From contig OZ244795.1 in the NCBI GenBank assembly GCA_965219925.1, forward strand, positions 1,612,001 through 1,676,000: a stretch of DNA of 64,000 nucleotides. Reading direction: 5' to 3'. The notes below the pieces were generated by a model. That model saw nothing but the letters and a program-made list of their open reading frames with translations, was not told the DNA's origin and made no database searches. Positions 43,673 through 52,489 of the stretch are shown one piece after another. Source of the stretch: Bin87 sp965219925 (GTDB taxonomy: Bacteria > Chloroflexota > Dehalococcoidia > Lucifugimonadales > UBA3495). Position numbers and translations under genes: made by a program. Every line of letters starts with the position of its first letter. Positions within the stretch are counted from its first letter, which is position 1.

Positions 43673-45235
43673 GTGGTCGCTTGTGATGATAATCGCAACG
43701 CGGGCAACACCGCAACCGTGCCCGGGCAGCGGCGGGCTGCCCGGGGTCCAACGCTGTCGATGCCTTCGGCTCTGCCGAAAAGCGGCTTCGGCTTCCTCGA
43801 AGTCGTGATTGAGGAGGCTATCTCGCGTACCGGCGATCTGGCGGAAGTACTCGACGCGCCCCACGAACAAGGCGGGAACCCAGGCTACCAGGCTGATGCC
43901 ATGCTCAGGGCCTTAGTCATGCAGTACGCCCTCAACGAGCGCTACGCCAACGGTTTCCTCAACCGCTTGGGAAGCGATGAGCGACTGCTGCGTATCTGCG
44001 GTCTCGAATGTGCGCCCAGCGAGGGTGCTTACAGCCGATTCAAGAAGAAACTGACCCCTTACAAGGACTTCATCTGGATCAACATCGCCGAGGTGTTTCT
44101 GGAGTGCGGAGACGAGATAGAACGCCTGCGCGAAGCTGGAGTAGTCCCGGTCGACAAGCCCCCGCTGGGGCACTCGCTGGTCATGGACAGCACCGACGTG
44201 GAGTCTTGGGCGCGGCCTGGCAGGAAGAGCCGGAAAACCGGAGAGGAGATACCGTCCAAAGATCCGGACGCCAAATGGGGACGCCGCACTGCCAAAAACC
44301 GCCGCTCATCCAAGGGCAGTTCCAGAAAACGCGGTAGTTCCAAAGCAAGCAAAGCGGCCGGCAATAACGCTGGGAAGGCAGAAGCATCGAGCCAGAACGA
44401 CAAGAAGACGGAGAGCTACCACGGCTACAAGGTGAATTTCGTCACCGACGGCAACCACGGGCTGCCGCTGTTCGCCGCGACCCGCCCGGCAAACGCGAGC
44501 GACGTGACGGTGATGATCCAGGACCTGGATGACTGCCTGACGTTGTACCGGAAGCTGAGGCCGAGGTACTTCTTGGGCGACAAGGGCTACGACAAGTTGG
44601 ACAACATCAAGCACGTGGTGAGCCGCGGCATGATTCCGGTGATCGCCATCCGGCGGCCCGAGAAGGACAAGGGAACCGGGAAACGGCTGTACGACGGGAT
44701 TTACGACGAGGACGGTCGGCCGACCTGCATCGGCGGCGAATCCATGGAGTACGTTGAAACCGACCAAGAGCAAGGCCACCTGTTCCGTTGTCCCGCTGAT
44801 GGCTGTCCTCTCAAGGAAACCGTCCAGTTCACCCGTCACTGTGACCACGAGCACTACGAGAAGCCCGAGGGCAGGCTGCTCAGGATAGTGGGCCTGCTGC
44901 CCCGCTGCTCTGACGAGTGGAAGGCCGAGTACAAGAAGCGGCCGAGTGAGGAACGGTTCTTCAGCAGCGCCAAGCATAGCCGGCTGTTGGACACCCACCG
45001 TTACCTGAACGGCAGGAAGTTGTCGATGCACGTCGCGATGTCGGCACTTGCCTACCTGGCCACCGCGCTGGCCCACCTGAAAGCCGATGACTACGCCCAC
45101 ATGAGGCACATGAGGATCAAGTTGCCGGCTGCAAAGAGATCCAAGGCAAGGCAAGTAGAGGAGCAAAAAGTCTCCCCTGGCATCATAGCCGCGCTGGTGC
45201 TTCACGAGCTCAACTCCGTGCAGCAGGCAGCGTAG
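43673..45235 (+). CDS. IS1182-like DDE transposase (DUF772 plus DDE domain)
   Basis: 520 residues. The N-terminal half has the DUF772-type helices (QADAMLRALVMQYALNERY and EGAYSRFKKKL). The DDE active site is visible: Asp in VMDSTDVESWA, Asp in YFLGDKGYDKL and Glu in SEERFFSSAKHSRLL. A Lys/Ser-rich insertion lies at about 185-245. GTG 43673 has AAGGAG 8 nt upstream, which decides the start over ATG 43760. It appears intact. This type mobilises DNA by cut-and-paste. It splits the island's two groups of genes. Confidence 0.9.
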   Translation: MVACDDNRNAGNTATVPGQRRAARGPTLSMPSALPKSGFGFLEVVIEEAISRTGDLAEVLDAPHEQGGNPGYQADAMLRALVMQYALNERYANGFLNRLGSDERLLRICGLECAPSEGAYSRFKKKLTPYKDFIWINIAEVFLECGDEIERLREAGVVPVDKPPLGHSLVMDSTDVESWARPGRKSRKTGEEIPSKDPDAKWGRRTAKNRRSSKGSSRKRGSSKASKAAGNNAGKAEASSQNDKKTESYHGYKVNFVTDGNHGLPLFAATRPANASDVTVMIQDLDDCLTLYRKLRPRYFLGDKGYDKLDNIKHVVSRGMIPVIAIRRPEKDKGTGKRLYDGIYDEDGRPTCIGGESMEYVETDQEQGHLFRCPADGCPLKETVQFTRHCDHEHYEKPEGRLLRIVGLLPRCSDEWKAEYKKRPSEERFFSSAKHSRLLDTHRYLNGRKLSMHVAMSALAYLATALAHLKADDYAHMRHMRIKLPAAKRSKARQVEEQKVSPGIIAALVLHELNSVQQAA

Positions 45236-45298
45236 TAGAGGCACTGCAGAATCTGCCGTATCAGACGACCGCTGGTCCTGTGGCGGTGAGTGGTTCCC

Positions 45299-45868
45299 TT
45301 AGAGGTAGGTAGTCTCGCCCGCATTCTCCAAATCAACGGCTAATCGGCCACATACTCGACAGGTTAGGACGTAATGAGCAGGTGTTACGGTGTGGACACC
45401 GCCACAGTTGGCGTTGGTTTCGCCGTACTGTTCCAACCAGATCATCTCTACGAAATCTGCCTTTTCTTTCTCGCCACGTCGGCGCAGTTCGAAAAGGTAC
45501 GTCCCCCGGCACCCTCCGCAGTTCACGCTATGAAAAAGCGTCTGGTCGTGCTCCCATAGCCGGATGGGCATGAGTATCCACATTTGCGGTCCGTCGTAGT
45601 CCCGGCAGTCGATACCGCAGAACGTGTAGAGAGCGTGCGTTCCCACGATGTCCGGTGGTGATTGGGAGACGCCGTAGACGTCTTCGAGAATGTCCCTTTC
45701 GAAATCTACTTGTTCCCACGACTGTTGAATACCATCGGACTCCAGAAGATGGAAATGTTGCACAGCCTCTTGGAGATTGGTCTCGATTGGCACCAAGAAC
45801 GCCATCCCTTCGTCGAACGCCGACCTACGTCGGCGCTCTTCGTCATTTTCGTCGAACCAATATCTCAT
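45299..45868 (-). CDS. Hypothetical protein coupled to the restriction-modification gene
   Basis: 189 residues, no recognised family. It starts at ATG 45868, overlapping the stop of the restriction-modification gene by 4 nt (ATGA). There are two Cys knuckles (VNCGGCRG near residue 118 and TCRVCGR near the C-terminus), so a zinc site is likely, and many aromatic and acidic residues. Coupling to the enzyme suggests an accessory role, such as controlling or completing the restriction activity. It ends 63 bp from the transposase gene stop. Confidence 0.7.
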   Translation of the reverse strand: MRYWFDENDEERRRRSAFDEGMAFLVPIETNLQEAVQHFHLLESDGIQQSWEQVDFERDILEDVYGVSQSPPDIVGTHALYTFCGIDCRDYDGPQMWILMPIRLWEHDQTLFHSVNCGGCRGTYLFELRRRGEKEKADFVEMIWLEQYGETNANCGGVHTVTPAHYVLTCRVCGRLAVDLENAGETTYL

Positions 45869-48800
45869 GCGCTCACCAACGAAGACCTAGAGGCTAACTC
45901 GTCGACGATGGTAGTCGTGAACGTGCTCACAGTGCAAACGCGACTCAGCAAGTCAATCACCCGCTCCTTGTGGTCCGCGAAGCGGTAGATGTTGAAACGC
46001 TCACGGATCGTCGGATCCTTAGGCTTGCGTTCCTTGTACTGATCTAGCACCCACTCCAGTGCTGAGCGAGTCCCCAACTGGTACTCCCACGCCTCAGCCG
46101 GCACGCCGGCCAGCGCCGTTTGTCCGTCCAGAGTAATGACACCTTGTTCCTTGTTGGCGCGCAGGATGAACCGCGTCGGCGTAACGCCGTCCTTGTCGAT
46201 TCGCTCGAGCGGCCACGGCTCTGCCGTCTCAAACCCCAAGTGCAGATCCAGCAACTCGCGCCCCTGCTGTGCCCACCAAGTAAAATCATCTTGGAAGTAA
46301 ACCCGTGGAAACTCCCGACGCAGATCAACCGCGTACCGACCCCGGTAGACGGGATCATGGAGCATAGCGTAGGTGTAGGCGAACACGTCCTCTGCACAGA
46401 TGCTGTCGTCACTGTAGTGTTCGCGGAACTGTCGCAGTCCCCACTCGGTGATGTTGCTTACACACTCGCCGTCCGGTTTGTAGCGGTATAGAGGAAGACA
46501 CTGACAATCGCCAGTCAGATGTTTATCGACCACCCTGTTCGCTGCCAAAACGTGAAAGGGCCTGTTTGACCCGACAGCTTTCACGCAAATAATTTGGTTT
46601 TCGCCCTCATCACCATGGGGGAAAATCTGGGGCATTTGATATTGCATTTCGTTCAAGTTCTGGTGGAAGTAAAGCCGTTTGGCTACGAACGGTCGGTACA
46701 GCGCGTCGATGACGCTGGACCTGTTGAATACATTCGAAGAATCCAAACGAAGTTGCCGTTTGAGGTCGCGCGTCCATTTGATGACGGTCCCCAACTCGGA
46801 GTTTTCGACTTCGCGACCCCCGAACGATGCTCGGGTCTCCTCGTACATGCCAATAAATGCCCGTACTTTCGCCCCCAGCACCTCAAACGAAAAATCGTAA
46901 ACCCATTCATCACGGTCGGTAACGACACCAATGGAGTACAGGCTGAAGGTTGCCCTCTCATCTGCCACGCTTTTGGCCAACTTGGTCGCCCGATTAGCCA
47001 GCGGCAACAAATTCTCGAAGCCGCTGTCGGACTGGCCGAACCAGTACGACTTGGTATCTGGAACGATAGGTGCAAAACCAATGCCTTCAATTGTCGCGTC
47101 TCGCAGGAACGCGAGTTTGTCCGTCGCCAGTTCCTCGTCTTCACGGCAAGCGTAGTGAATGCCACAATTGCCGAGCTTTGCCTTTTCACGAACGAAGAAC
47201 CCGATGGCTACGCCAGTCTGGATGCCAAACACGTTGTGCGTGGTGCCCGAAATCTTCGGATTTCGCCGCACATCCGAGCCCAAGTCCAGCACGTAGATGT
47301 CGGTGAATTCTTGAACCGCCATTCGGCGAAACCCGTCATCCTGTCGAGTTTCCAAGTACGCCCGGTTAGTGATGAATCCGATGATTCCGTCGTCCTCCAA
47401 GCGGTCCGAAGCCCATCGGATGAACCGCTTGTACATGTCGTACTGCAACGTCTTCTGGGCAGTACTGGCCGCGATGTAGGTTTCCCTAACGCGGCGGTCA
47501 ACCTCACGGTACTTACGATTAGGATTGAACTCGTTGAAATTACTTTGAGAAGCGTTATAGGGCGGGTTGCCGATGATGACACTGATGGGCTTTTCATTCT
47601 GCTCCTGCACGCGGATCCAATTCTCTTCCGACACTCCGCCTAGGTTCAACGTCGTCTGCCTCTGTACGGCAGCGCCGCTGGCCCCTTTCCAGTCCATGTT
47701 GTCTAGCGTGTCGACGAAGCACAGGTTGGGGAACTCCAGGTAGTCGCCCGTCAGTTCCTTGTACGTGTACTCAATGTTCAGGTTGGCGATGTAGTAGGGG
47801 AGAATTTCCACCTCGTTGGCGTGGATCTCGTTCCGGTACTTGTACTCCAGTCGATCAGCCGGCAGGTGATTCATCAGGTTCGTTATGAACGTGCCCGTCC
47901 CGGTCGCCGGGTCAAGGATGTTAACGTTCTTGTCGCCCAGCGTCTTGCCGAAGTGCTTCTGGAGCAACCAGTCCGCGCCGCGGACGATGAAGTCCACCAC
48001 CTCGTTGGGCGTGTACACCACGCCGAGACGGTCGGCGGCACCAGGGTTATAAGCCTGATAGAAATCTTCGTAAATGCCCTTCAGGAACCGTTGCTTCTCG
48101 CCGTACTCGGCGATGTCGTCGGCAGCGCGGCCAATGGCACCGTAGTAGGCTCGCAGCCGGTCGACGGCCTCGCGCCGCACATTGCCCGTGAAGAACGTGC
48201 CCTCGAGGGCATCCAGCTGGCGGGCGACGTTGTTCTCCCGGTGGAACTGGTCCTCTGCGAACACGCGTAGGAAGATGTCTTTCGTCAGAATGTGCTGGAT
48301 CAGCATCTCCCGGACGTTGTCGTTCGTTACGTTGGGACTGATGGACTGGTGGCACAGTTCGAGAAAGAGCTCCGCCGCCCGTTGGTATTCATCGTTGCCG
48401 ATCTCGGCTTCGACGATGGTGCCGCGTAGGCTCTCAAGCACGGCTGGCAGGTCGTCCCTGAACTGCTGCCTCGCTTCCCGGAATTCCTTGATTTCCGGAA
48501 ACTCGTAACCCAAGAACTTACGAATCAACTCGTCGAGGGTAGCCGGGTCGGCCATTTCCGTCCGCATTACCTCTTGGTCGTTCTGGACCAGCACGGCCGT
48601 GACCGAGTTCTCGAACAAAATGTTGTCGCCGGAGTAACCTTGCCCGAGCTTATTCCGGATCTCACGGTCGAGGTCGTCGTGAGCGTCCTTGGCTTCCCAC
48701 AGGCCGCGCGTCATGCGCAGGGAGTCGCGTACCGTGCCGTCAGGCTTGTTGCTGCGGTCGGACCGGAGTTCCGGCACGAGAACCAACCGCTCCGGGTGGT

Positions 48801-48927
48801 CGGCGCAGTAGGCTGCCAGACAACTCTGGAAGGCTGGGCGGATGTTCTCCTCGTTGTTGGTACCGCCGAACTCAATCAATTCGGCGAGTTCACGGTAGTA
48901 ACGGTCAATGTGGAGGAGATCAGCCAT
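45865..48927 (-). CDS. Type ISP-like single-chain restriction-modification enzyme without helicase
   Basis: 1020 residues. N-terminal PD-(D/E)xK-type nuclease: KPDGTV.. then GLWEAKD near residue 78. N6-adenine methyltransferase core with motif I DPATGTGTF (~338) and motif IV NPPY (~452). The C-terminal half is target recognition of the type ISP kind (LYRPFVAKRLYFHQ, AYTYAMLHDPVYRGRYA, LRREFPRVYF). No DEAD-box helicase is found, so it is shorter than the classical LlaBIII-like enzymes and nearer to type IIG. ATG 48927 is favoured over TTG 48936. It should both methylate and cut DNA. Confidence 0.88.
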   Translation of the reverse strand: MADLLHIDRYYRELAELIEFGGTNNEENIRPAFQSCLAAYCADHPERLVLVPELRSDRSNKPDGTVRDSLRMTRGLWEAKDAHDDLDREIRNKLGQGYSGDNILFENSVTAVLVQNDQEVMRTEMADPATLDELIRKFLGYEFPEIKEFREARQQFRDDLPAVLESLRGTIVEAEIGNDEYQRAAELFLELCHQSISPNVTNDNVREMLIQHILTKDIFLRVFAEDQFHRENNVARQLDALEGTFFTGNVRREAVDRLRAYYGAIGRAADDIAEYGEKQRFLKGIYEDFYQAYNPGAADRLGVVYTPNEVVDFIVRGADWLLQKHFGKTLGDKNVNILDPATGTGTFITNLMNHLPADRLEYKYRNEIHANEVEILPYYIANLNIEYTYKELTGDYLEFPNLCFVDTLDNMDWKGASGAAVQRQTTLNLGGVSEENWIRVQEQNEKPISVIIGNPPYNASQSNFNEFNPNRKYREVDRRVRETYIAASTAQKTLQYDMYKRFIRWASDRLEDDGIIGFITNRAYLETRQDDGFRRMAVQEFTDIYVLDLGSDVRRNPKISGTTHNVFGIQTGVAIGFFVREKAKLGNCGIHYACREDEELATDKLAFLRDATIEGIGFAPIVPDTKSYWFGQSDSGFENLLPLANRATKLAKSVADERATFSLYSIGVVTDRDEWVYDFSFEVLGAKVRAFIGMYEETRASFGGREVENSELGTVIKWTRDLKRQLRLDSSNVFNRSSVIDALYRPFVAKRLYFHQNLNEMQYQMPQIFPHGDEGENQIICVKAVGSNRPFHVLAANRVVDKHLTGDCQCLPLYRYKPDGECVSNITEWGLRQFREHYSDDSICAEDVFAYTYAMLHDPVYRGRYAVDLRREFPRVYFQDDFTWWAQQGRELLDLHLGFETAEPWPLERIDKDGVTPTRFILRANKEQGVITLDGQTALAGVPAEAWEYQLGTRSALEWVLDQYKERKPKDPTIRERFNIYRFADHKERVIDLLSRVCTVSTFTTTIVDELASRSSLVSA

Positions 48928-49000
48928 GAGGATCAATAGGAACTGAGGTCATCATAGTGAATCCGACAACACACGTTGGATGTCGTGGATACTCATTCTA

Positions 49001-49017
49001 CCAACGGAGTCCGTTGG
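49001..49017. promoter_or_regulatory. Inverted repeat upstream of the restriction-modification gene
   Basis: CCAACGGA-G-TCCGTTGG. The position fits an operator controlling the R-M gene. No controller (C) protein gene is seen nearby, and no confident promoter was found. Confidence 0.4.
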
Positions 49018-49055
49018 GCACAAAACCGCCTACTGAAACGGCTAAAATTCCTAGA

Positions 49056-49125
49056 CGGATTTCGTCACGGGGCTGACCACTTTCAGTCGCCATCCAGCCG
49101 ATTCCCGAGTAGCGAAATTTCCTCG
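49056..49125 (-). repeat. Island inverted repeat, right
   Basis: The 21 bp at 49105-49125 are the exact reverse complement of 41683-41703. Similarity goes on to ~49056. It contains GGGGCTGACCACTTTCAG, which resembles the motif at 34338-34385. Confidence 0.75.
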
Positions 49126-49266
49126 ATAAATACATACGATTATTGACGGCAGGCTCCGGTGACTCGTACACTATCGGGTACTGAAATCCTCGTTGGCTCA
49201 GCGCAAACCCTGTTGTACGTCATAACGGCGTTGCAACTTGAAACAACAGTTGGAGGCTGAAAAACC

Positions 49267-51372
49267 ATGGCCAGTTACCGCAAGCACGAAGCGCAGGAAT
49301 GGGCTTGGCAAATGCTGAGGGGCCAGTGGACTACTTTGGTAACTCCATTCACTCCCGATAATCAAGTAGACACTGAGGGGCTGCGCCACAACGTTCATCA
49401 TGTACGCAGTTTAGGAGTTCGCGGCGGCGGTTGTACCTGGAATATGGGCGAGTTTTGGAGTTTGACCGAAACTGAACGTCGCCTGGTAATGGACACTGTT
49501 GCCGACGCAGCTGAAGGACAGTGGTTAATCGGCGCCCATGTAACGGATACTTCGCTCGCCGAAAGTATCGCCCTGGCGCAACACGCTCAGAACCGGGGAT
49601 TCGACCTCCTGATCATAGCTCCGTCATACATGGTCACCAAAACTGAAGACCAGGTGGTGGACTTCGTCCGCCACGTCGCCGACACCACTGACCTGGCGAT
49701 GATGTTCTACAACTCGCCGCAATTTGGCATTACCATCACTCCGCAGGGATTGAAGCGATTGTGCGCCATTCCAAACCTCGTCGGAGTGAAGGAGGCGAGT
49801 TTCAACCAGCAGATCTCCATCGAAACCCACCTTCTGGTAGGCAAAGAAGCCATCATCAGCACTCCCGACGAGTGGATCTTCCACAAGAGCCAAGAGCTGG
49901 GCTTCCACCAGCAGGTGATGTTCGCCAACACTTCCGACTGGCGCTTCGACACCCCGGAGCACAACTACTACGTTCAATTCATCGAAAAGGCCACCGCTGG
50001 AAATCTGGACACCAAGTTCTACGACCGGCACTTGAAAGACATCAAGGCGCTGTCAGACAAATGGTGGGGCGGCACGATGAAAAAGACCAACGGCGCCCTT
50101 CCGGTTTCCATGTGCAAGGCGTGGGGCGAGATGATGGGAATGGCCGGCGGCAGCGTGAGGGTCCCGCTGTCCGACCTCACCGCCGAAGAAAAATCCGAAT
50201 TGTGGCGTGAGTTGCAGCCTCTGCTACCTGCCGCGGCCGCCCCGACCCCAACTCGCGAGGTCATCCATGGCCGTCCCCATGCTCCGTGGCTCGCAGATAA
50301 TTCAGCCGGGTACTCCGATGGCGGCGCCGCAGATTCGGGAATGATGCTGCTGGTCAGCGTGCAAAACATGGCTGAAGCATTGGAGGCCGACCGGGGCGGC
50401 GCTGACATCATCGACGTCAAGAACCTGCAAGAAGCCCTGGTGGGTTCGGGACATCCCAACCTGGTTCGCGAAGTGCGCGACCGTATCCCAATGCACAAAC
50501 ACGTTAGCGTAACTCTGGGGGTTGTACCCAACCAGCCGGGCACGGTCGCCATGGCGGTGCATGCGGCTACATTACTCAACGCCACGTCCGTCAAGGTGGG
50601 TTTCCGGGTAGCCGACTACGACACCGCGGTTCAGGTACTCCGGCAGTCGCGGGAAGCAATCGGCAATTCCGAAACCAAGCTAATCGGTTCCCTGTTCGCC
50701 GACAACCTGCTGTTCGACGGTGGCCTTGACCCGCACCTGATGGTAAGCCTCGCCTTCGATGGATTGTGCGATGGGTTCCTGATTGACACTCTCACCAAAG
50801 ATGGGCGCAATCTGTTTGACTTCATGCCCGAACCCGTCCTCCGGGACATGGTGATGGAAGCCAAGCAAGCCGGACTCAGTACCGCATTGAGCGGCCATTT
50901 GAAACTGAATAATCTGGACGAATTGGCACGCATCAATCCCGACATCGTTGGCGTCCGCGGGGCCGTATGCTCCAGCGGAGAGCGAGACCGCGCCGTCGCA
51001 TGGGAAGCCGTAGCATACTTCAAGGAGCAACTGCAGCTCCGCAAAACCGGTCAAATCGACGTCAGATCTCCCGCCGGTGCAGCCGCCGGTAGCGACAGTG
51101 ATTATCCCAACGGCAACGGCCATCGCAACGAAACCGGCTGGACCATCATCGACGGGCGCGGTAAGAACTGCGCCGGGGTCATTGCAGCTCTGAGCCGGCA
51201 AATGGAATATGACCGGACGTCGTTCATCGAAGCCATTCTGCACGACGCGTTGAACATCTATGACGTGGTGTATTGGGCCGAGCAGGCCGGCCACAGATTG
51301 TTGACGCAGCGTAAGGAAACCGATGGCACGCTGCGCGTGCTCATCCAGCCCTACGGAAACGGCAATCGGTAG
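49267..51372 (+). CDS. Three-domain fusion: DapA-like aldolase/lyase, MfnB-like synthase, TusA-like domain
   Basis: 701 residues. Domain 1 (~15-315) is a DapA-family TIM barrel: TLVTPFTPDNQVD, the active-site Tyr in MMFYNSP and Lys in VGVKEAS. After a linker, domain 2 (~360-595) matches MfnB, (5-formylfuran-3-yl)methyl phosphate synthase: MLLVSVQN, GGADIIDVKN, PGTVAMAV and TSVKVGF hold both conserved lysines. Domain 3 (~625-697) is TusA-like: GWTIIDGRGKNCAGV and AEQAGHRLL; the Cys is kept, but the usual CPxP is CAGV. MfnB makes the furan precursor of methanofuran. I know of no such fusion. ATG 49267 has GGAGG 9 nt upstream. Confidence 0.8.
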   Translation: MASYRKHEAQEWAWQMLRGQWTTLVTPFTPDNQVDTEGLRHNVHHVRSLGVRGGGCTWNMGEFWSLTETERRLVMDTVADAAEGQWLIGAHVTDTSLAESIALAQHAQNRGFDLLIIAPSYMVTKTEDQVVDFVRHVADTTDLAMMFYNSPQFGITITPQGLKRLCAIPNLVGVKEASFNQQISIETHLLVGKEAIISTPDEWIFHKSQELGFHQQVMFANTSDWRFDTPEHNYYVQFIEKATAGNLDTKFYDRHLKDIKALSDKWWGGTMKKTNGALPVSMCKAWGEMMGMAGGSVRVPLSDLTAEEKSELWRELQPLLPAAAAPTPTREVIHGRPHAPWLADNSAGYSDGGAADSGMMLLVSVQNMAEALEADRGGADIIDVKNLQEALVGSGHPNLVREVRDRIPMHKHVSVTLGVVPNQPGTVAMAVHAATLLNATSVKVGFRVADYDTAVQVLRQSREAIGNSETKLIGSLFADNLLFDGGLDPHLMVSLAFDGLCDGFLIDTLTKDGRNLFDFMPEPVLRDMVMEAKQAGLSTALSGHLKLNNLDELARINPDIVGVRGAVCSSGERDRAVAWEAVAYFKEQLQLRKTGQIDVRSPAGAAAGSDSDYPNGNGHRNETGWTIIDGRGKNCAGVIAALSRQMEYDRTSFIEAILHDALNIYDVVYWAEQAGHRLLTQRKETDGTLRVLIQPYGNGNR

Positions 51373-51399
51373 AACGATTCCAAACGCCCCGAATGAAAC

Positions 51400-51434
51400 G
51401 GCCCCGTTGGCGATCTGATGTCAACGGGGCCTTT
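51400..51434 (+). terminator. Rho-independent-like terminator after the fusion gene
   Basis: GGCCCCGTT at 51400-51408 and AACGGGGCC at 51423-51431 form a 9-bp GC-rich stem followed by TTT. It separates the fusion gene from the molybdenum hydroxylase operon. Confidence 0.65.
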
Positions 51435-51551
51435 GCGGTTGGCGCGTCGTTGACCCAGCGCTCGGCAGGCCCCTATAATCCTGATGCACCGGCGCCACGA
51501 AGATTCAGCTACGGCGGCGCCTGGCGCTCTAAACCGGTTTGGGAGGGCAGG

Positions 51552-52472
51552 ATGGCCCGTTTCGATTATTTGGAACCACACTCGATTGACGAGGCATTGC
51601 AAATGCTCGCCGACGGCGGAGAAAGCACTCGACTGGCGGCAGGGAGCACCGATTTTCTGATCCGCTGGCGTACCGGCGTCTGGCGGCCTCAAGTGGTGGT
51701 ATGCATGCAGCATGTGCCCGGCCTGGACAACATCAGTTGGAACCCGGACGACGGATTGTCGATGGGGTCCATGGTCACGGTTCAAACCATCGAACAGAAT
51801 GCCGACGTGCGCAACCACTATCCTGCGCTGGTCGCCGGCGCAACCGCCTTTGCCGGCATACAGGTGCGAAACCTGGCCACTATCGGCGGAAACGTGTGCA
51901 ACGCATCACCGGCCGGGGACACCTTGCCCGCGTTGCTGGCGTATGACACCCAGTGCCGCATTGCCGGGCCCCAGGGAGAACGCTGGCTGCCGCTGAGCGA
52001 GGTGTTCGTCGGGCCGGGGCGGACGGCTCTGGTCGCTGGAGAAATACTGACCGAACTGCGACTTCCGCCGCCGTTGCCCCGAAGCGGCGGCCTGTACATC
52101 AAACACAGCCCGCGCGGGGCCATGGATATTTCGTCAGTGGGAGCGGCATCTGTCGTCAGCCTGGCCGACGACGGCAGTTGCGTTGTTGCTCGCATCGCCC
52201 TCGGCGCGGTTGCTCCGGTGCCAATGCGGGCGACTGCCGCGGAAGAAGTGTTGACCGGCCAGACTCCTAGCGCCGATGTCATAGCCGCAGCGGCCCAGGC
52301 GGCTGCAGGAATGTCTACACCCATATCCGATGTGCGCAACGGCGCCGGCTATCGTCGGGAGATGGTGCGCGTCCTCACCCAACGAACTTTGCAACACGCC
52401 GTTGCCACCGCCGAACATGGCTCCCCCACGTTCACCGAACTGCGGCGACTCGCTGTTGAAACGGTTTTCTAG
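51552..52472 (+). CDS. Molybdenum hydroxylase FAD-binding (medium) subunit
   Basis: CoxM/XdhB-type subunit passing electrons from the Fe-S subunit to FAD. LAAGSTDFL near residue 30 and ATIGGNVCNASPAGDTLPAL near residue 108 are the two FAD-binding loops. ATG 51552 is chosen because GGGAGGG lies just upstream; the open frame runs back to 51393, through the terminator, and that part is not likely coding. It starts the M-S-L gene order. Confidence 0.92.
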   Translation: MARFDYLEPHSIDEALQMLADGGESTRLAAGSTDFLIRWRTGVWRPQVVVCMQHVPGLDNISWNPDDGLSMGSMVTVQTIEQNADVRNHYPALVAGATAFAGIQVRNLATIGGNVCNASPAGDTLPALLAYDTQCRIAGPQGERWLPLSEVFVGPGRTALVAGEILTELRLPPPLPRSGGLYIKHSPRGAMDISSVGAASVVSLADDGSCVVARIALGAVAPVPMRATAAEEVLTGQTPSADVIAAAAQAAAGMSTPISDVRNGAGYRREMVRVLTQRTLQHAVATAEHGSPTFTELRRLAVETVF

Positions 52473-52489
52473 GAACTGAGGTAAATGTT

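Larger units (their letters stand above)
48928..49266. other. Non-coding right end of the island
   Basis: No gene is seen. A perfect 8-bp inverted repeat, CCAACGGA and TCCGTTGG, lies at 49001-49017, about 75 bp upstream of the restriction-modification start. The island's right repeat is at 49056-49125. GGAGG for the next gene is near 49251. Confidence 0.6.

Noticed and set aside
43445..43870. Minus-strand frame of 141 codons across the transposase leader
   Set aside because: Overlaps the promoter, hairpin and start of the transposase; looks random.
51393..51551. Longer N-terminus for the FAD subunit
   Set aside because: It would run through the terminator at 51400-51434; the ATG at 51552 has a strong binding site.
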